Source: JALYNX01 sp963724825
GTDB taxonomy: Bacteria > Actinomycetota > Acidimicrobiia > Spongiisociales > ZC4RG35
NCBI GenBank assembly: GCA_963724825.1
Contig: CAVRWT010000005.1
Coordinates: 124,001-188,000 of the forward strand
Direction of reading: 5' to 3'
Length of the DNA stretch: 64,000 nucleotides
The position numbers and the translations under genes were made by a program. How positions within the stretch are numbered: the first letter of the stretch is position 1; every line of letters starts with the position of its first letter. Shown here in pieces: positions 34,503 through 43,440 of the stretch. The notes under the pieces were generated by a model. It had not been told where the DNA came from and ran no database searches. It worked only from the letters and a program-made list of their open reading frames with translations.

Positions 34503-36101
34503 TCAGGCCAGGGCCACGAGATCGAGCAAACCCTCGTCGAAGAAGCGCATCTCCCCCTCTGGCATGAGGACGGCGCGATCCGGGAAGAGCTGGGCCACGA
34601 AGTCGGTGTCGTGGCTGACGAGGACGATGGTCCCTTCGTAGATGCTCAAGGCATCGAGCAGTGCCTCCTTGGCCTGGGGATCCAGGTTGTTGGTCGGCTC
34701 GTCGAGCAGCAGCACGTTGGGCCGGGCGGCGACCAGCATCGCCAAGGCGAGCTTGGTCTTCTCCCCACCTGAGAGAGTCGCGGCGTCCTGATCGACCTTG
34801 TCGGCCAACAGGAAGTGCCCGAGCAGCGAGCGCATCGTCTGGTCGGGCAGGCCGCCCACCGAACGCATGTGATTCAGGACAGTCACCTCGGGAAGGATCT
34901 GCTCGTGCTCCTGGGCGTAGTAACCCAGGGTCGCGTTGTGGCCGAGGTTCACCTCACCCAGGTCCGAGGTCTCGACGCCGGCCAGGATGCGGAGCAGGGT
35001 GGTCTTGCCCGCGCCGTTGAGCCCGATGAGCAACATCCGCTCACCACGCTCGATGGCGAACTCGAGATCGATGAACACGAGGTTGTCGCCATAAGACTTG
35101 GCCAGCCCCATCGCCGAGAGCGGGACCCGACCCGACTTTGGCGGCTGGGGGAAGGCGACCCGGACGCTCTTGCCGTTCTTCTGGACCGCGACCAGGTCCC
35201 GCTTCATGCGGTCGACACGGGTCTCCCAGGAGCGGGCGATCTTGGCCATCTTCTCGGTGGTTCCCTTGAAGCGGCGAATGTTCTCCTCGAGACGGGCGAT
35301 CGCCTCGTCCTGGTGCTTGCGCTCGCGCTCCTTTCGCTCCCGACGCCGGTCCCGCTCCAGGAGATAGTGGGAGTAGTTGCCCCGATAGGCCTCCAACTCG
35401 CCGTGCTCGAGGGCTAGAACGGACGTAATTGCCTCATCGAGAAGGGGCAGGTCGTGGGATACGACCAGCATCCCGCCCCGATAGGTGGTCAGCCACTCGA
35501 TGAGCCAGGCCTTGGCATCCAGGTCGAGGTGGTTGGTCGGTTCGTCGAGCAGGAGGATGTCGGTGTCGGCGAACAAGATCCGGGCCAGTTCCACGCGTCT
35601 GCGCTGGCCACCGGACATCGTGACCACCGGCTGCCCCAACTCGTCGTTCCCGATTCCCAGTGCGGCCGCCATTCGCTTGGCTTCAGCCTCGGCGACAAAC
35701 CCGCCTTTGGCTTCGAACTCGTCGTGAAGCCTGGTGAAACGGACGATCCCGCGGTCACGCTCCTCACCGGTCAGGTCGTGAAGACGGTGTCGGGCCTCTT
35801 CGATCCGTCGCTGCATGGCTCCGATGTCGCGCGCCATCAGGATTCGCTCGAGGGCGGTCGCGTCCTGGTGCTCCAACTCGGGGAGAGCCGCTTCCTGTGA
35901 GAAATAGCCGATGGTCCCGGAGCGGAGGACCGAGCCCTCGGCCGGGCTCAGCTGGCCGGCCAGGGTCCTCATCAAGGTGGTCTTCCCGGCCCCATTGCGC
36001 CCGACGAGCCCAATCCGATCCCCTGACTGCACACTGAACGAGACCTCGTCGATGAGAGTTCGAGGTCCGGCTTCGATGCGGAGGTCGCGTGCAATCAGCA
36101 T
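34503..36101 (-). CDS. ABC-F family ATPase
   Basis: 532 residues with two ATP-binding cassettes and no membrane segments. Walker A sites are LVGRNGAGKTT and LIGLNGAGKTT; signatures TMSGGQRRRVELARIL and TLSGGEKTKLALAMLV; Walker B ILLLDEPTNHLD and VLLLDEPTNNLD. The charged linker between the cassettes (RRRERKERERKHQDEAIARLEENIRRF) is the P-site interaction motif of ribosome-bound ABC-F proteins. Most act in translation quality control or antibiotic protection; the sequence does not say which. Confidence 0.92.
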   Translation of the reverse strand: MLIARDLRIEAGPRTLIDEVSFSVQSGDRIGLVGRNGAGKTTLMRTLAGQLSPAEGSVLRSGTIGYFSQEAALPELEHQDATALERILMARDIGAMQRRIEEARHRLHDLTGEERDRGIVRFTRLHDEFEAKGGFVAEAEAKRMAAALGIGNDELGQPVVTMSGGQRRRVELARILFADTDILLLDEPTNHLDLDAKAWLIEWLTTYRGGMLVVSHDLPLLDEAITSVLALEHGELEAYRGNYSHYLLERDRRRERKERERKHQDEAIARLEENIRRFKGTTEKMAKIARSWETRVDRMKRDLVAVQKNGKSVRVAFPQPPKSGRVPLSAMGLAKSYGDNLVFIDLEFAIERGERMLLIGLNGAGKTTLLRILAGVETSDLGEVNLGHNATLGYYAQEHEQILPEVTVLNHMRSVGGLPDQTMRSLLGHFLLADKVDQDAATLSGGEKTKLALAMLVAARPNVLLLDEPTNNLDPQAKEALLDALSIYEGTIVLVSHDTDFVAQLFPDRAVLMPEGEMRFFDEGLLDLVALA

Positions 36102-36185
36102 GGGTGTTCCAGGTGCCCGAGACGTTAGGTGCGGATTGCGCCCAATCTGACCGATTTACCAGGCTGGGTGGGCTCGAGCGGCGAC

Positions 36186-36191
36186 TAACTT
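36186..36191 (+). promoter_or_regulatory. -10 element of a leaderless channel-gene promoter
   Basis: TAACTT, 7 nt before the ATG at 36199. Confidence 0.35.
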
Positions 36192-36198
36192 CGCAGCC

Positions 36199-37282
36199 AT
36201 GCGCTCCAGGCTGCGGTCCCTGTTCGACTCGCCATTTCTGCGCCGAGTGAACTGGCACGTGAAGCGAGTGGCCGAGAAGATCGATGGACGCTTCTTCACC
36301 TCGCTGATGGCAGGTCTGGCTTTCTTTCTCAGCCTGGCGGCCATTTCCATCTGGCTTGCAGAGACCGACCGCTCGATCGGCCAACTCGGCCACTCGTTCT
36401 ACTGGGCCGGAGCCACCGTCCTCGGTCTGGGTGAAGGTGGGTTCGTCGCTGGGCCGGTCGGGTGGGTCGTGGGGTGGGTGCTCGCATTGTTTGGAGTGGC
36501 GATCGTCGCCACTATCACTGGCGCTTTGGTTGGATTCGTGATCGACTTCCTATTGAAAGAAGGGCAAGGGATGGGTGCGTCCGGGTATCGCGACCACATC
36601 GTGATCTGCGGTTGGAACTCAACAGCAAGAGACCTGATAAGTGAACTGGCCAAAGACGAGTACGGCACCAAGATCGTGCTGCTCAATGACTCTGAGCGAA
36701 GCCCGGCGCCGGACCAGATCTACTTCGTTCGCGGGAGCACCACCAACGACTCGGACCTGAGACGAGCCGGCATCGAACACGCGGCGTCGGCGATCGTGTG
36801 CCCCGTCGACGGATCGGACCAGGCGGACATGTCATCGATCCTCACCGTCCTCGCCATCGAGTCGATCTCGCGGGATGTAAGGACCGTGGTCGAGGTCAAC
36901 AACCCCGATCACGTGGCCCATTTCGAGCGGGCCAACGTCGACGAGGTAATGGTCACGTCCAAGCTCGCATCGCACTTGCTGGCACGTTCCGCCATGTACC
37001 CGGGTCTGTCGAAGCTTGTGACCGACATCGTGTCCGGCGGTGAGGGATCCGAGCTCTACAGGGTGCGAGCTTCCCGAGGATTGCGCCGGGCTCACGGTCG
37101 ACGACCTGTCGGCAAAGTTGCGCGCCGACCACCGCGCCACCCTTCTGGCCGTCAACAGAGCCGGCGCATCGCACCCCAATCCGGAAACCGGGTTCCTCGT
37201 TCAGGCCGGAGACGACCTGGTGGTGGTTGCCGAGTCGTTGGGCGAGATGATTCCCCTGCAAGAGGCTTTAGCTGGCGCCTGA
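36199..37282 (+). CDS. Ion-channel-like membrane protein with RCK/TrkA-N domain, frameshifted
   Basis: Two membrane segments surround a pore-like loop (HSFYWAGATVLGLGEGGFVAG), followed by the RCK N domain (DHIVICGWNSTARDLISELAKD ... DLRRAGIEHAASAIVCP). Deleting one G from the GGG at 37061-37063 joins this to CELPEDCAGLTVDDLSAKLRADHRATLLAV, the RCK C domain. The selectivity filter is TVLGLGE instead of TVGYGD, so potassium selectivity is doubtful; a regulatory or other-ion role is possible. TAACTT lies 7 nt before the ATG (leaderless). It overlaps the convergent mshB gene by 15 nt. Confidence 0.8.
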
Positions 37283-38086
37283 CCCGAGGCGGGGGTACAA
37301 CTCCACGAACGCCTCACGACCGAGCAGGGCCGGCTTATGAGCTTCGGGGACATTGAGCAGCGCCCAGTCGGGTGGGATCTGGGTGTGATGGGCAGCGATG
37401 GCAGCGACCTTGACCTCGATCAGATCTTCGACATCCATCCAGACGTTGATTCTCTCGTCGGGAAACCCCGAATTGCGGCGACGGGCAGCCTCGTTGGCGT
37501 CGATCACCCCGGCGGCCTCGTCGATGTCGGCCCACGTCGCCATCCTGCTCCTTGGCCACACCGACATCCACAGTCGATCCGCTTGCCATGGCTCCTCCCC
37601 GCCTCCCAGCGGGAAACGCCCGAGATCGGATGACGCATGGAACGCGGCGATCCCCACCCGGTGCACCTGGATGTGATCCGGGTGCCCGTACCCGCCGAAT
37701 GGGTCGTAGATGGTGACGACGTCCGGCCGGTGCTTCCTGATGTGCCGAACCAGGCGCCCGGTGGCCTCCATGAAGTCGGCTTGCCAGAAGCAATCGGGAT
37801 GGAAGTTGTCCTCCCAGCCCATCATCCCCGAGTCCCGGTACCCGAGGAAGGCGTGGTCACGAACGCCGAGGATCTCGAGGGCGGCAGCCATCTCCTCGGC
37901 CCGCACTTGGGCGAGACGGGGGCGTATCGACTCCGGATCGTCGTGATTGTGGATCTCGCCCAGAGCGCCGTCGGTAGCGGTGACGACCAGGACCGGCTCC
38001 CCGTTCATCGCGTATCGGGCCAGGGTCCCCCCGGTTGAGATCGATTCGTCGTCGGGATGGGCGTGAAACGAGAGGAGGCCGGGCAT
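37268..38086 (-). CDS. mshB: MshB-like PIG-L zinc deacetylase (mycothiol biosynthesis)
   Basis: 272 residues of the PIG-L/LmbE family. The zinc ligands are in FHAHPDDESISTGGTLARY and GGYGHPDHIQVHRVG. Members in mycothiol-producing actinobacteria are MshB, which deacetylates GlcNAc-inositol, and Mca, which cleaves mycothiol conjugates. The SISTGGT continuation after the first motif favours MshB over Mca, though the call is not certain. The ATG at 38086 is 6 nt after TAGACT (leaderless). Mycothiol pathway membership supports an actinobacterial host. Confidence 0.8.
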   Translation of the reverse strand: MPGLLSFHAHPDDESISTGGTLARYAMNGEPVLVVTATDGALGEIHNHDDPESIRPRLAQVRAEEMAAALEILGVRDHAFLGYRDSGMMGWEDNFHPDCFWQADFMEATGRLVRHIRKHRPDVVTIYDPFGGYGHPDHIQVHRVGIAAFHASSDLGRFPLGGGEEPWQADRLWMSVWPRSRMATWADIDEAAGVIDANEAARRRNSGFPDERINVWMDVEDLIEVKVAAIAAHHTQIPPDWALLNVPEAHKPALLGREAFVELYPRLGSGAS

Positions 38087-38092
38087 CGACCG

Positions 38093-38098
38093 AGTCTA
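38093..38098 (-). promoter_or_regulatory. -10 element of a leaderless mshB promoter
   Basis: TAGACT on the minus strand, 6 nt before the ATG at 38086. Confidence 0.35.
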
Positions 38099-38244
38099 TG
38101 GGCGCCTCGATCCGGCCTTCATTCAAGATTCGGCCGACCGCCAGCCTGCGTTCACCTTCCGGTCACCTCGCCCGGTTACAAATTGGAGAGTCACGATCGT
38201 CCAAAGATCGTCGACTACAACAGATCCCTCCTCCCAGGGGCAAC

Positions 38245-38270
38245 TCGGGGCGACGCCAGCGTCGCCCCGA
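38245..38270. promoter_or_regulatory. 26-bp palindrome in a divergent intergenic region
   Basis: TCGGGGCGACGC and its exact complement GCGTCGCCCCGA are separated by 2 nt. It lies near the middle of the about 250-nt region between the divergent mshB and hydrolase-cyclase genes, where no terminator is needed, so a regulator site or palindromic repeat is more likely than a terminator. The rest of this region holds the two -10 elements and no gene I can support. Confidence 0.45.
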
Positions 38271-38308
38271 ATTCGTTGCCACGACCTACAGAAAGGCGGC
38301 TCGGAGTG

Positions 38309-38330
38309 GCTGCGGGGCCGCAGCTATCCT
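38309..38330 (+). promoter_or_regulatory. Palindrome next to the -10 of the cyclase gene
   Basis: GCTGCGG-GG-CCGCAGC (38309-38324) abuts TATCCT (38325-38330), which lies 6 nt before the GTG at 38337. The palindrome occupies the promoter spacer and could be a repressor site. Confidence 0.4.
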
Positions 38331-38336
38331 CGCCTG

Positions 38337-39683
38337 GTGGAGCGCACGACCGGGTATGCACGTCTTGGCTCGGATCGCATCGCCTACGAGGTCTTCGGCG
38401 AGAACCCGGATTCGTCGATCGACCTCGTCATCACCGCGGGGAGCTTCGGGGCTTTCGACACCGACTGGGAAGACCCGCAGGCAGAGCTCTTCTTCAGGCG
38501 CCTCGCATCGTTCGCCAGGGTGATCCGCTTCGACCGCCGGGGCACCGGCGCCTCCGACCCGCTACCGCTCGACGCCCTTCCCCCTTGGGAGACGTTTGTC
38601 GAGGAGTTGGAATGCGTGATGGAGGAGGTCGGGAGCCAACGCGCTGCGCTGATGACCACCTACGACGCCGGCCCAATGGGAATGCTCTTCGCGGCCACCA
38701 AGCCGGAGCGAACGGCGGCATTGATCCTGGTCAACACCAGCAGCAAGTACGTGGCCTCCGACGATTACCCGATCGGTCTCCCTCCCGAGGCCGCCGATGA
38801 ATTGAACCGCAATGTCGCTGACCGCTGGGGAAGTGGCGATCACGTCCTGCTCCAGGTGCCAAGCCGGGCCAATGACGAGCGATTCAAGGCCTGGTACGGG
38901 AAGAAGACCCGTTCGATCGCCGGTCCCAACGCGGCTGCTGCCTACTTCAGGGCGATGTTCAACGCCGATGCCCGTTCCCTGCTCCCTGCGATCCACGTCC
39001 CCACTTTGGTGCTTCACCGCAAGGCCTACCGATTCATGCCGATCGCGCATGGGCAGTACCTGGCTGACAACATCGAAGGGGCCCGCATGGTGGAGCTCCC
39101 CGGATCCGATGGCCCCCTCTACTGGGACCACCCCGACGAGGCGCTCAACGCCATCGAGGAGTTCCTGACCGGAGTCTCCCCGACCAGCCCCATCGACCGG
39201 GTCCTGGCCACGGTGCTCTATACGGACATCGTCGACTCGACGCGCCTGCTTGCGGAGATGGGCGACGCCCGCTGGCGAGACATTCTCGACACCCATGACG
39301 ACCTGGCCGGGCGTCTCGCCTTCGAAAACGGGGGCCGCCTGATCAAGAGCACCGGCGATGGGGTCCTGGCCACCTTCGACGGACCGGGAAGGGGCATCCG
39401 TTTCGCCACCGGGTTCCGACAGCAGCTCCAGACGATCGCGATCACGATTCGGTCCGGGATCCACACCGGCGAGGTCGAGATCCGGGGCAATGATGTCGGA
39501 GGGATGGCCGTCCACCTCGCCGCTCGCATCATGGGCGAGGCCGATGATGGCGAGATCCTGGTCTCCAGGACCGTGAAAGACCTGGTCGTCGGATCAGACC
39601 TGACCTTTGCGGACCGCGGGGTCCATCATCTCAAGGGCATCGACGGCGATTGGCCATTGCTGGCCGTCGTCGCCCCCGGCTAG
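38337..39683 (+). CDS. Alpha/beta hydrolase fused to a class III adenylate/guanylate cyclase
   Basis: 448 residues. The N-terminal about 280 residues are an alpha/beta-hydrolase fold (DLVITAGSFGAFDTDWEDPQAELFFRRL, RVIRFDRRGTGASDPL, ALILVNTSSKYV, LPGSDGPLYWDHPDEALNAIEEF). The usual nucleophile elbow G-x-S-x-G is not obvious (TTYDAGPMG at that place), so hydrolase activity is uncertain. From about residue 300 comes the cyclase domain (ATVLYTDIVDSTRLLAEMGDARW ... GRLIKSTGDGVLATFDGPGRG ... IRSGIHTGEVEIRGNDVGGMAVHLAARIM), with both metal Asp residues. Such fusions make cAMP or cGMP under control of the N-terminal ligand domain. Confidence 0.87.
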   Translation: MERTTGYARLGSDRIAYEVFGENPDSSIDLVITAGSFGAFDTDWEDPQAELFFRRLASFARVIRFDRRGTGASDPLPLDALPPWETFVEELECVMEEVGSQRAALMTTYDAGPMGMLFAATKPERTAALILVNTSSKYVASDDYPIGLPPEAADELNRNVADRWGSGDHVLLQVPSRANDERFKAWYGKKTRSIAGPNAAAAYFRAMFNADARSLLPAIHVPTLVLHRKAYRFMPIAHGQYLADNIEGARMVELPGSDGPLYWDHPDEALNAIEEFLTGVSPTSPIDRVLATVLYTDIVDSTRLLAEMGDARWRDILDTHDDLAGRLAFENGGRLIKSTGDGVLATFDGPGRGIRFATGFRQQLQTIAITIRSGIHTGEVEIRGNDVGGMAVHLAARIMGEADDGEILVSRTVKDLVVGSDLTFADRGVHHLKGIDGDWPLLAVVAPG

Positions 39684-39699
39684 ATGGGACCGGTCGAGC

Positions 39700-40467
39700 T
39701 CAACCGCGATGAGCCGCCTCGGTTCGCGCCACCAGGTCGCGCAGGATCGACAGCTCCTGGTCGGTGGGTGGTTCGGTCGTGACCACCTCCTCGGCGACGG
39801 CCAGGGCCCAGCCGGTCTGACGAAGGACCTCTGCGACCTCGACCCCGGGATGAGTGGCCACCAGTGTCAGTTCGTGAGTCGAGGGATCAGGCTCGAGCAC
39901 CCCGAGGTCGGTGATGACGACCTTGGGGCCGCCACCGGCTCCGCGGGGGCGACCCTCTCCGTGCCTTCCGAATCCGAGGCTCGTGACGAAGTCCACCGAC
40001 TCCACAAACGTCTTGGTCGAGTGGCGGAGCATCACATAGACCTCGCCGGCGCCGGATGCGATCTCAGGGGCGCCACCAGCGCCGGGCAGGCGCACCTCAG
40101 GATGGTCGTAGTCGCCGATCACGGTGCTGTTGAGATTCGCATACCGGTCGATCTGCGCCGCGGACAGGAACCCCACATCGATCCGACCGGCCTGAAGCCA
40201 GTAGGCGAAGATCTCGGGGACCGACACCACCAGTTCGGCGGTTTCTGCCAGCTCGCCGTCGCCTATCGAGAGGGGCAGCACGTCCGGTCGGGTTGCGATC
40301 GTCCCTGACTCGTAGATGAGAATGATCTCGGGGGCATGTGAGAGCCGGGCGAGATTGGCCGCCTGACTAGGAAGCCCGATTCCGACGAAACAGACCTGGC
40401 CGTCCTTGAGATATCGGGCAGCGGTGACCGACATCATTTCGTCAGTGCTGTAACCGGGCCCGGCCAT
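39700..40467 (-). CDS. CoA-transferase subunit B
   Basis: 255 residues. The start at 40467 is preferred because it lies 1 nt after the stop of subunit A. The family's strand-turn ILIYESGTIATRPD contains the acidic residue that carries CoA in this class. Glycine-rich GIGLPSQAANLARL precedes it, and LPGAGGAPEIASG is a further conserved segment. The pair resembles glutaconate/3-oxoadipate-type CoA-transferases; IpdAB-type hydrolases of steroid ring catabolism are also related. Substrate not assignable. Confidence 0.82.
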   Translation of the reverse strand: MAGPGYSTDEMMSVTAARYLKDGQVCFVGIGLPSQAANLARLSHAPEIILIYESGTIATRPDVLPLSIGDGELAETAELVVSVPEIFAYWLQAGRIDVGFLSAAQIDRYANLNSTVIGDYDHPEVRLPGAGGAPEIASGAGEVYVMLRHSTKTFVESVDFVTSLGFGRHGEGRPRGAGGGPKVVITDLGVLEPDPSTHELTLVATHPGVEVAEVLRQTGWALAVAEEVVTTEPPTDQELSILRDLVARTEAAHRG

Positions 40468-40468
40468 T

Positions 40469-41281
40469 TCAGGCGCCCGACTCGAGGACATTGGCGGTCA
40501 TCCACGCCAGGAAGTGGTCGCGATCCCGGGAGATGGCGTCCCACGCCTTGTAGAAGGCGTTGTCACGGGTGGAATAGCCCATCGCATAGGAAGGATGCGA
40601 GCCGCCGGGAGCAAGGACAACTGCCGTCACTGCCCAGCCGGGGAGCGTCACCCAATTCGGGGAACGCGGCTCGAGCCTTTCCACGATCTCCTCGACGGTG
40701 ACGATCGAGCTCTTGGCCGCGAGCAACGCCTCCTTCTGCACGCCGGTGATCCCCCACATCCCGATGTTGCCCCGGGTGTCCGCTTGTTGCGCATGGATGA
40801 TCGTCAGGTCGGGGTTGAGGGCCGGTACCGCGGCGAGCTCCTCTTCGGAAAAAGGGCTCTTGATCGGGGCGACCGTGGTTCGGCCCATGAGCTCCGAGCC
40901 CTGATAGCCACGGAGGACCGCAAAAGGGAGACCGGAGGCGCCTGCCGTGTACCGGGCCGCCATCGCCGCATGACTGTGCTCTTCGAGTGCCAGCGGGCTC
41001 GGGTAGCCGTGCTCCACGGCGTCCCGGAAGCGATGCAACGAGCCAACGCCGGGATTCCCGCCCCAAGAGAAGATCAGCTTCCTGGCACAGCCCATCCCGA
41101 TCAACTGGTCGTAGATCACATCAGGTGTCATCCGGACCAGGGTCAGGCCCCGCCTCTCCTGGCGAATGGCCTCGTGCCCGGCCGCAAACGGGATGAGATG
41201 GGTGAAGCCTTCCATGGCGACGGTGGAACCGTCGGGGAGCAGGTCGGCTATCGCATCTTGAAGAGTGGCGAACTCGGCCAC
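40469..41281 (-). CDS. CoA-transferase subunit A
   Basis: 270 residues. Family features are LLPDGSTVAMEGFTHLIPFAAGHEAIR near the N-terminus, LTLVRMTPDVIYDQLIGMGCARKLIFSWGGNPGVGSLHRF and a final domain with NIGMWGITGVQKEALLAAKSSIVTVEEIV. It forms a heterodimeric CoA-transferase with the next gene. An aromatic-acid or short dicarboxylate substrate is likely. An intradiol dioxygenase-like gene lies just upstream on the same strand, but that product is exported, so a single pathway is doubtful. Confidence 0.85.
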   Translation of the reverse strand: MAEFATLQDAIADLLPDGSTVAMEGFTHLIPFAAGHEAIRQERRGLTLVRMTPDVIYDQLIGMGCARKLIFSWGGNPGVGSLHRFRDAVEHGYPSPLALEEHSHAAMAARYTAGASGLPFAVLRGYQGSELMGRTTVAPIKSPFSEEELAAVPALNPDLTIIHAQQADTRGNIGMWGITGVQKEALLAAKSSIVTVEEIVERLEPRSPNWVTLPGWAVTAVVLAPGGSHPSYAMGYSTRDNAFYKAWDAISRDRDHFLAWMTANVLESGA

Positions 41282-41334
41282 TCAATCGCCCGCCGTTGAG
41301 ACCTGTCCCATGCGCTGATCGTACCGGGAGGCCC

Positions 41335-42135
41335 CTAGGCGGCGACCCCAACCAAGAGGGTGGCGACATACCCCGCGGCCGCATCACCGGTCATGGTGGC
41401 CATCTGATACTGAGTGCCGTCGCTGAAGACCATGTCGTCGGCAAAGGTGGGAACCGAGGTGTTGGGGCCTTTGGCCGCATAGGGATCGACGGCATACACC
41501 GCGTCGGTGACCTCAGGCGGGAAGGCGATCTGGGAGGTGGCGGCCAGCCCGTTGTCGAGGAAGACCTGGAAATGGATGTGGGTGATGCGCCCGGGATACC
41601 AACCGGGGTAGACCGTCTGGAACGTGACCTGCCCGCTGGTGTCCGAGATCTGGATCCCACGGCAGAAGGTCTCCCCCGTGGCGCCGTCGTAGCCGGAGTA
41701 GACGCCATCGGCGTCGCAGTGCCACACATCCACGCGGGCCCCGCTGATCGGGGCGCAATCTGCGGATGCGTTGACCAATGCCAATGTGAGCGCCAAGGGC
41801 ACCCCGGCGTGCCCCTCAGTGATGTCGGTGCGAACAAAGACTTCGTCGCCTGACAGATCGAGCGGGTAGGGGCCGGCGGTCTCCTCGGGGATGAGAACAC
41901 AACTCCCGGCGCCACCAAATGTGGTCAGGGTCGTTCCACCTACCGTCGTCGCGGTGGCTCCACCGGTCGTCGTGGATCCGGCGGCGGCCGCCGTCGTGGT
42001 GACGACGGAACCCGTGGCACAGGCGGCGATCACGGCAAGACCGGCGCCGCCGAGCAGCTTGATTGCCGAACGCCGGCTGAGCAGCCGGAGCTCCTCGTTG
42101 CTTGGTTCCTCGATGTGATCGTGTTCCGGGGCCAT
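41335..42135 (-). CDS. Tat-exported intradiol ring-cleavage dioxygenase-like protein
   Basis: 266 residues. The N-terminus has LSRRSAIKLLGGAGLAVIAACATG, a twin-arginine signal with a possible lipobox Cys, then a Thr/Gly-rich linker. The folded part matches the C-terminal barrel of protocatechuate and catechol dioxygenases (CVLIPEETAGPYPLDLSGDEVFVRTDITEGHAGVPLAL, VDVWHCDADGVYSGYDG, TVYPGWYPGRITHIHFQVFLDNG). The iron ligands in the family are two Tyr and two His; GPYPLD, YPGWYPGRITHIHF are the places where they should lie. Exported members have been linked to aromatic or phenolic substrates; the role here is unknown. A tandem 11-mer box lies upstream at 42204. Confidence 0.85.
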   Translation of the reverse strand: MAPEHDHIEEPSNEELRLLSRRSAIKLLGGAGLAVIAACATGSVVTTTAAAAGSTTTGGATATTVGGTTLTTFGGAGSCVLIPEETAGPYPLDLSGDEVFVRTDITEGHAGVPLALTLALVNASADCAPISGARVDVWHCDADGVYSGYDGATGETFCRGIQISDTSGQVTFQTVYPGWYPGRITHIHFQVFLDNGLAATSQIAFPPEVTDAVYAVDPYAAKGPNTSVPTFADDMVFSDGTQYQMATMTGDAAAGYVATLLVGVAA

Positions 42136-42203
42136 TGGTCGTCTCCAGTTGTTCTGGCTTGAATCAACCTTACGGAGAAGGCCTCAACCAGTCCTGGAAG
42201 CCG

Positions 42204-42225
42204 CCTGAGAGCTAGCTGAGAGTTC
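42204..42225 (-). promoter_or_regulatory. Tandem response-regulator box upstream of the dioxygenase-like gene
   Basis: CCTGAGAGCTA and GCTGAGAGTTC, two 11-mers in tandem, about 70 nt upstream of the gene start at 42135. They match the box upstream of the response regulator at 48167 in 8 of 11 positions each. A -10 candidate TAAGGT (42172-42167) lies between box and gene. Confidence 0.5.
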
Positions 42226-42246
42226 CAAGGCCCCTCACCCTTGGTC

Positions 42247-43440
42247 TCAAGCGGTGCGCAGGGCCTCGGTCGGCGACATGCGCGAAGCACGGATTGCCGG
42301 ATAGAAGCCGGCCAGTGTTCCAATGAGGAGCGCCGCCCCCAGCCCGCCAATGAGCGCGATTGGAGGCACCAGCACCGTCCAACCCTTGTAGGCGGCCCAG
42401 GCGGCAGTGACGCCGTAACCGAGTGCCACCCCGCAGATCCCCCCGATCAAAGACAGAAGCAAGGCCTCGCCGAGGAACTGGGTGGCGATGTGCCCCTTGG
42501 TGGCGCCAAGGGCCCGTCGAAGCCCGATCTCGGGCTTCCGCTCCAGGACGGATATGACCATCACGTTGGCGATTCCCACCCCGCCCACCAGGAGCGCCAC
42601 CGCCCCCAGGCCGAGAAATAGGGCGGTGAACGCGTCGTCGGCGGCATCACGAGCCGCGAGGGCATCGCTCGGCCGGCTCACCTCCACTTCCTCGGGATTC
42701 ATCGGGTCGGCTGTGGCCGCGAGCACGCTCATCACCTGGTCGGTGTATTCGGGATCCGCCCTGACGTGAATAACCGAAGGGATCCCCGAAGAGCCCAGGA
42801 AGTCCTCGGCGGCAGTGAATCCGACCAGGGCCGCACGGTCGAGGTCCGGGCTCAGTTCGAACTCATTGAGCACCCCGATCACGGTGAACCACTGATCGCC
42901 CAGCCATACCCGAGCCGGGACGTCCGACACTCCGAGACGCTCCGCCGCCACGGCACCCAGCACGGTGGTGGGGTAGCTGGCAGAGGCCTCGTCGAACCAC
43001 CGGCCGGTCTGGAGGGTTCCTGCGAGAGTGTCGAGAAGGGTCAAGTCGACGGCTTGAACCGACAGCCCATTGGTGCGATCTGATGGCATCAGGTCGGTCC
43101 GGTACACGTTGGCATCCACGGTCGCGACCGCCGCCGTTTCCTCAACGGGACCGATCCGGGAGATCATCGCCGCAGCGGTCTCGGGAAGCTCACCGGACCC
43201 TCGCCCGATTCCCTGTCCGGCCTGGACCGTGAGCAGATTGGTGCCGAGCCGGTCGAGCGTGGCCAACAACTCCGATTTGGATGAGTCGCTCAGGCCGAGG
43301 ACCGCCACCATCGAGGCGATGCCGATCGCGATCCCGAGCGCGGAGAGGACAGCCCTGGTCATCCGTGAACGAAGGCCAACAGTGGCGGTTCGCCCGAGGT
43401 CGGCAAGATGCAGCCGACTCGGCGTGAGCGCTTCGGTCAC
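42247..43440 (-). CDS. MacB/FtsX-type ABC transporter permease
   Basis: 397 residues with one N-terminal and three C-terminal membrane segments and a large periplasmic-type loop, as in MacB/LolC permeases. Conserved parts are VLSALGIAIGIASMVAVLGLSDSSKSEL near the start, and VALLVGGVGIANVMVISVLERKPEIGLRRALGATKGHIATQFL near the end. The ATPase is a separate gene that overlaps it by 4 nt. With the upstream adaptor protein it forms a tripartite-like exporter without an outer-membrane channel, as expected in a Gram-positive-type envelope. Confidence 0.9.
   Translation of the reverse strand: MTEALTPSRLHLADLGRTATVGLRSRMTRAVLSALGIAIGIASMVAVLGLSDSSKSELLATLDRLGTNLLTVQAGQGIGRGSGELPETAAAMISRIGPVEETAAVATVDANVYRTDLMPSDRTNGLSVQAVDLTLLDTLAGTLQTGRWFDEASASYPTTVLGAVAAERLGVSDVPARVWLGDQWFTVIGVLNEFELSPDLDRAALVGFTAAEDFLGSSGIPSVIHVRADPEYTDQVMSVLAATADPMNPEEVEVSRPSDALAARDAADDAFTALFLGLGAVALLVGGVGIANVMVISVLERKPEIGLRRALGATKGHIATQFLGEALLLSLIGGICGVALGYGVTAAWAAYKGWTVLVPPIALIGGLGAALLIGTLAGFYPAIRASRMSPTEALRTA

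Noticed and set aside
2066..37063. Programmed ribosomal frameshifting
   Set aside because: The sites share no slippery heptamer or downstream structure, occur in unrelated genes and nearly all need the same one-base deletion; sequence error is simpler.
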